A program made the position numbers and the translations under genes. From positions 1-6,748 of the forward strand of contig JAKVBR010000091.1 of assembly GCA_022447165.1 (NCBI GenBank): a stretch of DNA of 6,748 nucleotides, given 5' to 3'. This DNA is from Phycisphaerales bacterium. GTDB taxonomy: Bacteria; Planctomycetota; Phycisphaerae; Phycisphaerales; SM1A02. Numbering within the stretch: the first letter of the stretch is position 1; the number at the start of each line of letters is the position of its first letter. The notes beneath the pieces were generated by a model that worked only from the letters and a program-made list of their open reading frames with translations, had not been told where the DNA came from and did not search any database. Shown here piece after piece: positions 1 to 5,440 of the stretch.

Positions 1-1
1 C

Positions 2-1705
2 GAATCACTCATTAGAGACGAGGAGTTGAGTTTCCTAAAAACCCTTGACCGTGGTCTAGAGTTATTTGACAAGGCGGTCTCTGAAGGTGATGGGAAAACG
101 ATTGACGCAAAGAATGCTTTTGAACTCCATGACACTTTTGGTTTTCCGATTGACTTAACTGAAGTCATGGCTGAAGAGCGAGGTCTTCAGGTTGACAGGG
201 ATGGGTACGAAGCCCTGATGGAAGAAGCAAGAGAAACTTCTCGTGCGACATCTGCAGCCGAAAAGAAGATGAACATACCACCAGATGTGCTTTCTGAACT
301 TGAAGAGAATGACATACCGCAAAGTGATGACTCGTTTAAGTATGAATCAAATGCACTTGCAACAACAGTGCTCGCCATCTGGGATGGGCAATCATTGTGC
401 GAGTCCGCTAGCGGTGAACAAACTGTGGGTGTCATCCTTAAGGAAACACCTTTTTATGCTGAAGCAGGCGGTCAAGTTGGCGATCGAGGCGCACTCGTCA
501 ATGGCGAAAATGTTTTCGTTGTGCATGATACGCACAAGCAAGGTGATTACATCTTGCATATTGGTTCTTGCAAAGGGGGCGCAATTGGTTGCGGCGATCA
601 TGTCGAAGCAACCGTGTGCAGCGATGTGCGAGAACGCACTGAGAAAAACCACACAACAACTCACCTGCTCAATCATTCACTTCGTCATGTGCTTGGCGAA
701 GACGTGCATCAAAAGGGCTCACTTGTCGACGAAGACAAACTTCGCTTTGACTTTTCACATGGTCACGCAGTCACTGATGAACAATTGCAAGCGATTGAAC
801 AAGAAGTCAATGATGCCATCAATGCCGATTTAGCAGTCCATTCAAAAATCGTACCGCTTGACGACGCGATGGGGATCTGTGGTCTTCGTGCTGTTTTTGG
901 CGAGCGGTATCCTGATCCAGTTCGAGTTGTGTCGATTGGACAGCCAGTGGATCAATTGCTAGAAAATCCATCAAACCAAGAGTGGTTGAACTACTCGATT
1001 GAGTTTTGCGGTGGCATCCACCTGCAAAGTAGCAAGCATGCTGAGCACTTTGCAATCTTGCATGAACAAGCACTTGCTTCAGGCGTTCGAAGAATGGCCG
1101 CTGTTACGGGTTCCCGCGCGAAAGAAGTTCATGATGCAGGCATGCAATTGATGGGTGAAATTGAAGCAGCAAGGAGTTTAACTGGCGAATCGCTTGTTGC
1201 TCAGTATGGCAAGCTTCTAAAGAAGTCAGAAGAAAGTACGTTGAGTCAAACTGCCAGGCAAAACATCCAGAAGGGCTTGCGTCAACTGTTTGCAAGCGTG
1301 AAAGAAGTTCAAAGAAGCGCTGCTTCTTCACTCAAAGAAGATGTGCTTGAAGAAGCAAGAGCACTCGCTGAAGGTGATGACAATATCGTTGTTGGCACAC
1401 TCCAAACAGTTGACAAGGATGCAATCATGTCTGCACTTGATGCTGTTCGCTCGAAGAAACCAAAAGGTGCAGTCCTTTTGTTAGGTCAGACAGAAGAAGG
1501 TAAAGTGCTCATTGCTGCTGGCGTAAGTCAATCCATGATTGATACTGGGCTCAAAGCAGGCGACTGGGTAAAACAAGCGGCGTCGGTTTGTGGCGGCGGT
1601 GGTGGCGGTAGACCCGATACCGCGCAGGCAGGCGGTAAAGATCCAAACAAGATTCCAGAGGCAGTAGAAGCAGCGAAACAATTCGCAATGGAGCGTGCAT
1701 CATGA
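2..1705 (+). CDS. alaS: Alanine--tRNA ligase, C-terminal part (5' end outside window)
   Basis: Cytoplasmic enzyme that charges tRNA-Ala with alanine and hydrolyses mischarged Ser/Gly-tRNA-Ala. The frame is open from nt 2 (first residues ESLIRDEE), so the TTG at 26 is not the start; the class II catalytic core lies upstream. The 567 visible residues give the end of the tRNA-recognition domain, the editing domain with zinc ligands HTTTH (nt 650-664) and the Cys/His of CGGIH (nt 1007-1021), then a helical, probably coiled-coil linker (about nt 1100-1370) and the C-Ala/DHHA1 domain ending in a glycine-rich CGGGGGGRPDTAQ segment (nt 1589-1627). The family normally has CGGTH, so Thr-to-Ile is unusual; the Cys and His ligands are intact. 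The GLRAVFGERYPDPVRVV stretch looks planctomycetal to me. The stop overlaps the next gene's start (ATGA). Identification is very secure. Confidence 0.97.
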   Translation, partial: ESLIRDEELSFLKTLDRGLELFDKAVSEGDGKTIDAKNAFELHDTFGFPIDLTEVMAEERGLQVDRDGYEALMEEARETSRATSAAEKKMNIPPDVLSELEENDIPQSDDSFKYESNALATTVLAIWDGQSLCESASGEQTVGVILKETPFYAEAGGQVGDRGALVNGENVFVVHDTHKQGDYILHIGSCKGGAIGCGDHVEATVCSDVRERTEKNHTTTHLLNHSLRHVLGEDVHQKGSLVDEDKLRFDFSHGHAVTDEQLQAIEQEVNDAINADLAVHSKIVPLDDAMGICGLRAVFGERYPDPVRVVSIGQPVDQLLENPSNQEWLNYSIEFCGGIHLQSSKHAEHFAILHEQALASGVRRMAAVTGSRAKEVHDAGMQLMGEIEAARSLTGESLVAQYGKLLKKSEESTLSQTARQNIQKGLRQLFASVKEVQRSAASSLKEDVLEEARALAEGDDNIVVGTLQTVDKDAIMSALDAVRSKKPKGAVLLLGQTEEGKVLIAAGVSQSMIDTGLKAGDWVKQAASVCGGGGGGRPDTAQAGGKDPNKIPEAVEAAKQFAMERAS

Positions 1706-2031
1706 GTGAAGAACATAACATCAAGAAGAGCGAGTCGGAAGAGCAAAAGGGCATACCAACACTTGTGACCCCTCTATCCACAATTGCAACTCAAGTTGGC
1801 GAGCATGTCTTGTCAGCCATTCATAACAACGAAGAAACTGTTGCTGTCATCACGACAGTAACTGGTTCAAAACAAGGCCCACAAGTCATCTCTATTCCCC
1901 TGACTGCTGAACACATGCAACAAGTCCATGTGCTCATGAATGAGATTCATGCTTCAGATGAACCAGAGAGAGTCCCTTGCGTTGGTTTTCATTGTTATGT
2001 TGATTCTGATGATGAGAAAGCAAATTCTTAA
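1702..2031 (+). CDS. Unknown 109-aa acidic protein, translationally coupled to alaS
   Basis: I do not recognise this protein. It has 109 residues, is acidic, and shows no signal peptide, membrane segment or Cys motif beyond one Cys pair (VPCVGFHCY near residues 92-98). The N-terminal 20 residues are charged and probably disordered (MSEEHNIKKSESEEQKG). The middle (about 25-85) alternates hydrophobic strands (ETVAVITTV, PQVISIPL) with helix-like stretches, suggesting a small alpha/beta domain. ATG overlaps the alaS stop as ATGA, and a GGAG sits 8 nt upstream inside alaS (1690-1693), so translation is probably coupled to alaS. It lies 33 nt before the isomerase-like gene, with no terminator in between. 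The coupling and codon use like its neighbours argue that it is real; function is unknown. Confidence 0.8.
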   Translation: MSEEHNIKKSESEEQKGIPTLVTPLSTIATQVGEHVLSAIHNNEETVAVITTVTGSKQGPQVISIPLTAEHMQQVHVLMNEIHASDEPERVPCVGFHCYVDSDDEKANS

Positions 2032-2064
2032 GCCAACTCCTCCCCTTCAAGTTAGGATGTCACT

Positions 2065-2895
2065 ATGAATACCTTGTACGAAATCTCACTTGCACAGTGG
2101 TCGCTCCACAAAGCGTTCTTTGCTGGATATCTTCAACCAATTGACTTCCCGAGAGTTTCTAAAGAACAATTCGGAATTAGCGCAGTTGAATACGTCAACT
2201 CCTTCTTCCCAGACAGACAACCAAAACCGGAGTTCATGAAAGAACTCAAAAAACTTTGCAGCGATTTAGATGTGAAGAGTTTGCTCATTATGTGCGATGG
2301 CGAAGGCAATCTTGGTGATCCTGATGAGGCCGCCCGAACGAAAGCGATTGAGAATCATTACAAATGGATTGATGCTGCTGTTGAACTTGGATGTCATTCC
2401 ATTCGAGTCAATGCACAGTCAAGTGGTTCCTACGAAGAGCAAATGAAACTTGCCGCAGACGGACTTGCGCGGCTCACTGATCATGCTGCAAAACAAAACA
2501 TCAATGTCATTGTTGAAAACCACGGCGGTCTCAGTTCTAACGGCGCGTGGCTTGCGGGCGTTATGAAGATGGTAAACAAACCACGATGTGGCACCCTTCC
2601 AGATTTTGGAAACTTCATCTTGGACTGGGGCACCCGAGAAATGTACGACCGTTACACAGGCGTTACTGAACTTATGCCGTATGCAAAAGCAGTGAGTGCA
2701 AAATCTCATGACTTTGACGGCGATGGTAACGAGATTCATACCAACTATGAAAAAATGATTAGCATCGTGCTTGATGCCGGATATCGGGGTTACATTGGCA
2801 TTGAATACGAAGGGGGAAATGTTGGTGAGTTTGAAGGCATCATTCGCACAAAAGATTTGCTCGAACGAATTCGAACGCAGCGCGAGGGGCAGTAA
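2065..2895 (+). CDS. Sugar phosphate isomerase/epimerase family TIM-barrel protein
   Basis: A 276-aa protein of the xylose-isomerase-like TIM-barrel (AP endonuclease 2) superfamily, PF01261 type. Members isomerise or epimerise sugars or sugar-like acids using a divalent metal; the substrate here cannot be told. Metal-ligand candidates occur in the expected order at strand ends: Glu151 (VENHGG), Asp180 (LPDFGNF), His215 (SAKSHDFD) and Glu247 (GIEYEG). The N-terminus SLAQWSLHK, and the IRVNAQSSGS and TLPDFGNF motifs, are typical of a subgroup common in Planctomycetota and Bacteroidota, where many members carry a Tat signal. This one has none, so it is probably cytoplasmic. Length fits the family. 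AGGA at 2054-2057, 7 nt before the ATG, supports the start. The dehydrogenase gene follows after 2 nt, so a linked oxidoreductive sugar or polyol pathway is possible but not shown. Confidence 0.9.
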   Translation: MNTLYEISLAQWSLHKAFFAGYLQPIDFPRVSKEQFGISAVEYVNSFFPDRQPKPEFMKELKKLCSDLDVKSLLIMCDGEGNLGDPDEAARTKAIENHYKWIDAAVELGCHSIRVNAQSSGSYEEQMKLAADGLARLTDHAAKQNINVIVENHGGLSSNGAWLAGVMKMVNKPRCGTLPDFGNFILDWGTREMYDRYTGVTELMPYAKAVSAKSHDFDGDGNEIHTNYEKMISIVLDAGYRGYIGIEYEGGNVGEFEGIIRTKDLLERIRTQREGQ

Positions 2896-2897
2896 AC

Positions 2898-3920
2898 ATG
2901 AAGGCAGCGGCCGTCCTCTGCGAAGGCGCGCCCGTTGCGCCGAACATTGATGTTGTTGAATGGGAGGCGGTTGAGCCACAACCGCATGAAGTCCTCGTAA
3001 AAACAGAAGCATCGTCACTGAACCATTTAGATTTGTGGGTTGGCATTGGCATGCCAGGACTCAATTTGACGTACCCGCGAATCAGCGGCTCAGATGGCTG
3101 CGGCATTGTTGAAGCCATTGGCAGTGACGTTGACAGCGATCTGATTGGCAAACGCGTCCTGCTTAACGCTGCAGTGAGTCAACACAACAATCAACCCTTT
3201 ATTCCAGATGACATTCGAATGATTGGCGAACATGACAATGGTGCAAACGCTGAGTACTTTACGGCACCTTGCGAAAACGTCATTGAAGTTGGCGATGTTG
3301 ACGCAGTGACTTCATCAGCGTTTGGACTGACGCACTTAACTGCTTGGCGAATGCTCAAGACGAAAGCAAATTTGCAACGTGGACAGACGGTGCTCATTAC
3401 GGGTATTGGTGGCGGTGTTGCGCTTGCAGCATTGAACATCTGTAACTACTTCGATTGCACAACCATTGTGACTTCTAGGCATGAATGGAAATTGGAGAGG
3501 GCTAAGGAACTTGGTGCAACGCACTGCGTGTTAGATGAGGGCGAAGATTGGTCACGCAGTGTTCGCGGTTTGACAGAAAAGCAAGGTGTTCACATTTGTG
3601 TTGATTCGATTGGTGGACCGGTGCATCTTCCTTGTATCAAATCTCTTGCTCGTGGCGGCGTTCTTGTGACATGTGGTTGCACTGCTGGTCCAGCACCAAA
3701 AACAGACTTGGCTCGCATCTTCTGGAATCAATTGTCTGTGATGGGTTCAACGATGGGCGACATGGATGAGTTTGCTGGCGTGCTGGAATTGCTTAGAAAT
3801 GGAGTAACGCCGGTGATTGATTCCGTGTTTCCATTTACAGAAGCGCAAGAAGCGTTTGCACGGCTAGAGTCCGGAGAACAGTTCGGCAAAATCGTCATCG
3901 ACTGGTCTTCATTGCATTAA
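2898..3920 (+). CDS. Zinc-type alcohol dehydrogenase-like MDR oxidoreductase
   Basis: A 340-aa medium-chain dehydrogenase/reductase. The N-terminal GroES-like domain (about 1-135) contains SSLNHLDLW (40-47) and GSDGCGIVEAIG (64-75), the catalytic-domain signature. The Rossmann domain (about 140-285) has the dinucleotide loop ITGIGGGVA (167-175) and a VTSRHEWKLERAKELGA segment after the second strand. It is likely an NAD(P)H-dependent oxidoreductase of alcohols, aldehydes or quinones; the substrate is not readable. The structural-zinc loop, which in many relatives carries four cysteines after the GDRV-like motif, is here AVSQHNNQPFIPDD (about 91-105) with none, so structural zinc is absent. 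The catalytic zinc is also uncertain. It starts 2 nt after the isomerase stop, with GAGGGG 8 nt upstream (2884-2889), so the pair is almost certainly co-translated. It is the last gene of the plus-strand block. Confidence 0.92.
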   Translation: MKAAAVLCEGAPVAPNIDVVEWEAVEPQPHEVLVKTEASSLNHLDLWVGIGMPGLNLTYPRISGSDGCGIVEAIGSDVDSDLIGKRVLLNAAVSQHNNQPFIPDDIRMIGEHDNGANAEYFTAPCENVIEVGDVDAVTSSAFGLTHLTAWRMLKTKANLQRGQTVLITGIGGGVALAALNICNYFDCTTIVTSRHEWKLERAKELGATHCVLDEGEDWSRSVRGLTEKQGVHICVDSIGGPVHLPCIKSLARGGVLVTCGCTAGPAPKTDLARIFWNQLSVMGSTMGDMDEFAGVLELLRNGVTPVIDSVFPFTEAQEAFARLESGEQFGKIVIDWSSLH

Positions 3921-3944
3921 CACTGCGATCAAAAATGAATGCTA

Positions 3945-4104
3945 GTGAGGACGAGGGTTAGATTGATCTGATTTGGCGTCAGTGTGGCGAAGCAGTTCTA
4001 GGAGAACGAAGCAGGCGCGACCCTTAACGGGTCGCCGATGGAGTTCGACGACGAAATGCGAGTCAAAACAAGCCAAATCAGATCAAGATAACCCAAGTCC
4101 GAAC
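3945..4104 (+). ncRNA. Candidate structured RNA: long helix with tandem G/A internal loops
   Basis: Two 33-nt arms, 3945-3977 and 4072-4104, pair in one continuous register with 27 Watson-Crick pairs and no bulge. There are 15 bp (3963-3977 with 4072-4086), 6 bp (3955-3960 with 4089-4094), 4 bp (3949-3952 with 4097-4100) and 2 bp (3945-3946 with 4103-4104). These are separated by three 2x2 internal loops: GA/GA, GA/AA and GA/GA reading outward. On the plus strand all loop bases are purines, suited to sheared G-A pairs; on the minus strand they would be pyrimidines, so plus is favoured. The helix encloses 94 nt with a hairpin of 7 bp and TTAAC loop (4017-4035), a smaller hairpin (gttct/agaac, 3995-4007) and a repeated cgaagcag (3988, 4007). 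It lies 24 nt after the dehydrogenase stop. No family recognised and no clear promoter; it could be an independent RNA or a 3' UTR element. Confidence 0.45.
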
Positions 4105-4105
4105 G

Positions 4106-4144
4106 AAAAAAAACAACTGCCCCCATCTCCAATGGGGGCAGTTG
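4106..4144 (-). terminator. Intrinsic terminator of the minus-strand 77-aa gene
   Basis: A perfect 13-bp stem (4114-4126 with 4132-4144, caactgcccccat / atgggggcagttg) with a 5-nt loop is flanked on its left by eight A (4106-4113). Read on the minus strand this is a GC-rich hairpin followed directly by eight U. On the plus strand the 3' side is gcggctgag, not a T tract, so it serves leftward transcription. It lies 111 nt past the stop of the 77-aa membrane-protein gene and stops that transcript before it enters the candidate RNA locus. Confidence 0.92.
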
Positions 4145-4161
4145 CGGCTGAGTAATTTTGG

Positions 4162-4185
4162 CTGTCTTACAAGACAGTAGTTTTT
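4162..4185 (+). terminator. Small hairpin followed by T5, possible weak plus-strand terminator
   Basis: ctgtct (4162-4167) and agacag (4172-4177) form a 6-bp stem with a TACA loop, followed by TAG and TTTTT (4181-4185). It could end plus-strand transcripts from the dehydrogenase or the candidate RNA, which otherwise lack a convincing terminator. The stem is short and the T run begins 3 nt late, so this is weak. Confidence 0.3.
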
Positions 4186-4242
4186 GCCGTCACCGTATCC
4201 ATCCTTGGACAGGGAGGCAGTTTGCAAGCTAGGCTTTGCCGT
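4183..4242. repeat. Direct repeat tttgccgt, two copies 52 bp apart
   Basis: The octamer tttgccgt occurs at 4183-4190 and 4235-4242, in the 3' flank of the 77-aa gene. On the minus strand the copies read ACGGCAAA. The stretch between them has no gene. It may fold within the 3' UTR of the minus-strand transcript; I cannot assign a function. Confidence 0.35.
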
Positions 4243-4255
4243 GATTAACCGTCAG

Positions 4256-4489
4256 TTATGCTGTACGACGGTTGAAAAGTGAAAGAACGATGACAAGTGC
4301 GATCAAGCCAACGAAGCCGCCAGCTGAGAATTCGCTTACAAGTGCCATCAAGCGTCCGACAACACCGCTGAACCAGCCAGCGCCGTCACCGAAGATGACT
4401 TGTACTAATACGCCTACGGCGATGAAGATAAGCATGAGGTCGATAAATCCCCAAGCCCATGATTTAATGGTATCTAGTGCATTTTTCAT
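4256..4489 (-). CDS. Small two-TM membrane protein, unknown function
   Basis: A 77-aa protein with a short amphipathic N-terminus (MKNALDTIKSWAW), a first membrane segment at about 12-33 (FIDLMLIFIAVGVLVQVIF), a glycine-containing loop (34-55, including FGDGAGWFSGVVGRLMALV, which is itself moderately hydrophobic) and a second membrane segment at about 56-73, ending NRRTA. The terminal positive charges suggest both ends face the cytoplasm. I do not recognise a family; size and layout recall small pilin- or holin-like proteins, without a diagnostic motif. The start is firm: AAGGAG lies 8 nt before the ATG, the best ribosome binding site in the window, suggesting high expression. It has its own intrinsic terminator (4106-4144) and a 234-nt upstream gap to tmk, so it may be a separate unit. 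An overlapping plus-strand frame of the same length is a mirror artefact. Confidence 0.85.
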   Translation of the reverse strand: MKNALDTIKSWAWGFIDLMLIFIAVGVLVQVIFGDGAGWFSGVVGRLMALVSEFSAGGFVGLIALVIVLSLFNRRTA

Positions 4490-4497
4490 AAGAAGAT

Positions 4498-4503
4498 CTC
4501 CTT
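4498..4503 (-). promoter_or_regulatory. Strong Shine-Dalgarno of the 77-aa gene
   Basis: AAGGAG on the minus strand, 8 nt before the ATG at 4489. It is notably closer to consensus than the sites of the neighbouring genes and fixes the start. Confidence 0.85.
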
Positions 4504-4546
4504 AGTTTCCTAACCCAGCCTGTTGTGGCCAATAGCCATCCCTGAC

Positions 4547-4610
4547 AATTTGGACCACAACGCGGGTCCTTGGGATTCACCATTTATCGGCAAATGGTCC
4601 AAATTCACCA
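4547..4610. repeat. Inverted and direct repeats in the leader of the 77-aa gene
   Basis: aatttggacca (4547-4557) and tggtccaaatt (4595-4605) form a perfect 11-bp inverted repeat with 37 nt between. Nested or competing inside are accattt/aaatggt (4579-4585 with 4592-4598, loop atcggc) and ggacc/ggtcc (4552-4556 with 4565-4569). attcacca is directly repeated at 4575-4582 and 4603-4610. In the minus-strand transcript these could form mutually exclusive hairpins about 60-120 nt before the ATG; in DNA they could be a paired operator. The rest of the 4490-4723 gap holds a C7 run (4641-4647) and AT-rich sequence. I see no convincing sigma-70 promoter and no terminator behind tmk there. Confidence 0.5.
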
Positions 4611-4723
4611 CATTTTGCGCTCAGATTGATTTAAAAAATACCCCCCCAATAACTCGTTAACATGTTGTCCTATATCAACTTACGTATTTTTGAGATTTTG
4701 TGATTTTATTGGTCAATTTCTCA

Positions 4724-5395
4724 TCATTTTGATGAAAATGAACTGCAAAATCGCTCTTGAACGAGGGCGTGCACCCCCTCCTCTACAGCATCAATTGGGG
4801 CTGTAGAATCAATGACAGCGTACTTTTCTGGCTCATTTTCAGCGAGAGCGAGGAAGCCTTCTCTTACCTTTTTATGGAACGTTTGCCCTTTGAGCTCCAT
4901 GCGATCTAGCAGCGGATTGAGCCGTCGAGACGCTGTTTCTCCATCCACATCAAAGATAATGGTGAGGTCAGGCCACTTTTCTTGTAATGCGACCTCGCCG
5001 ACTTGTTCAATCCAGTGAACAGGTAACCCCCCCGCATACCCTTGATAGACGAGCGTAGCGCTGATAAACCGGTCTGCAACGACGATTTCACCTCTTTCAA
5101 TCGCAGGAATCACTTCCTGCTCCATGAGTTGAGCCCTTGAAGCCATATATAGAAGCATTTCACAAGGTAGTGTCATCTCGACATTCTTCGTTGCGAGCAA
5201 AACTTCTCTGATTTGTTCCCCGATGCTTGTACCTCCCGGCTCTCTGACTTCTTTCACAGTGAGCCCTTGCCCCCTGCACCACTCTACAAATCGAGTGATT
5301 TGGGTTGATTTCCCTGAACCATCAGGGCCATCAAAGACAATGAATTTGCCTTGAAGTGAAGTTGCACTGAACTGTTGTTCGCCCATGTGATGCAC
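4724..5395 (-). CDS. tmk: Thymidylate kinase (dTMP kinase)
   Basis: Cytoplasmic enzyme that phosphorylates dTMP to dTDP with ATP on the route to dTTP. In a 223-aa product (family usually about 200-220) the motifs come in order: P-loop GPDGSGKST (about 23-31), the REPGGTSIGEQIREVLL segment (51-67) that binds the phosphate/nucleotide, the SRAQLMEQEVIP helix (86-97), DRFISATLVYQGYAGG (108-123) and a LID region with LNPLLDRME and FHKKVREGF (about 159-181). The usual FEG before the P-loop is FDG here. Start: GTG at 5395 has AAGGTG 7 nt upstream; the in-frame ATG at 5386 (MGEQQFS) has no such site but is an equally possible annotation, giving 220 aa. A longer in-frame extension to 5545 is rejected because it would run antisense into the next gene. 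tmk is divergent from the 5441 gene with a gap of about 45-54 nt. Confidence 0.95.
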   Translation of the reverse strand: MHHMGEQQFSATSLQGKFIVFDGPDGSGKSTQITRFVEWCRGQGLTVKEVREPGGTSIGEQIREVLLATKNVEMTLPCEMLLYMASRAQLMEQEVIPAIERGEIVVADRFISATLVYQGYAGGLPVHWIEQVGEVALQEKWPDLTIIFDVDGETASRRLNPLLDRMELKGQTFHKKVREGFLALAENEPEKYAVIDSTAPIDAVEEGVHALVQERFCSSFSSK

Positions 5396-5402
5396 TATCG
5401 TG

Positions 5403-5408
5403 CACCTT
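5403..5408 (-). promoter_or_regulatory. Shine-Dalgarno favouring a GTG start for tmk
   Basis: AAGGTG on the minus strand lies 7 nt before the GTG at 5395 but 16 nt before the ATG at 5386. This spacing is the reason for preferring the GTG. Confidence 0.45.
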
Positions 5409-5440
5409 GAGCGACTCCGCAAGGGGTGTAAGGGTTTACT

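Noticed and set aside
2419..3018. 199-aa minus-strand open frame
   Set aside because: It is fully antisense to the well-conserved isomerase-like and dehydrogenase genes, and its translation is Cys/Phe-rich with no family resemblance.
3957..4091. Integron attC-like site (gttagat fits GTTRRRY at the left arm)
   Set aside because: The partner arm does not give RYYYAAC in the right orientation, the repeat is too long and perfect, and there is no integrase or cassette array.
3945..4104. MITE or other small transposable element with terminal inverted repeats
   Set aside because: No target-site duplication is visible at the ends and no second copy is present in the window; the purine-only loops fit RNA better. 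A genome search for copies would reopen this.
3973..4155. 60-aa plus-strand open frame with a TTG start, Arg/Lys/Ser-rich
   Set aside because: It runs through the long helix and the terminator hairpin, has low-complexity basic composition, no ribosome binding site and no protein-like pattern.
4183..4250. Possible c-di-GMP (GEMM-I) riboswitch on the minus strand: TCACGGCAAAGCC resembles part of the aptamer
   Set aside because: The paired second conserved block and GNRA hairpin are missing, and the site lies in the 3' flank of the 77-aa gene with a terminator and no downstream minus-strand gene to control.
4272..4505. 77-aa plus-strand frame mirroring the small membrane protein
   Set aside because: Shadow of the minus-strand gene, which has a strong ribosome binding site, TM segments and a terminator; the plus frame is Pro/Thr/Lys-rich without structure.
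4501..4723. Sigma-70 promoter candidates for the 77-aa gene (CAAAAT, GATAAA, TATAGG on minus)
   Set aside because: None has a matching -35 element at 16-18 bp, so no specific promoter is called.
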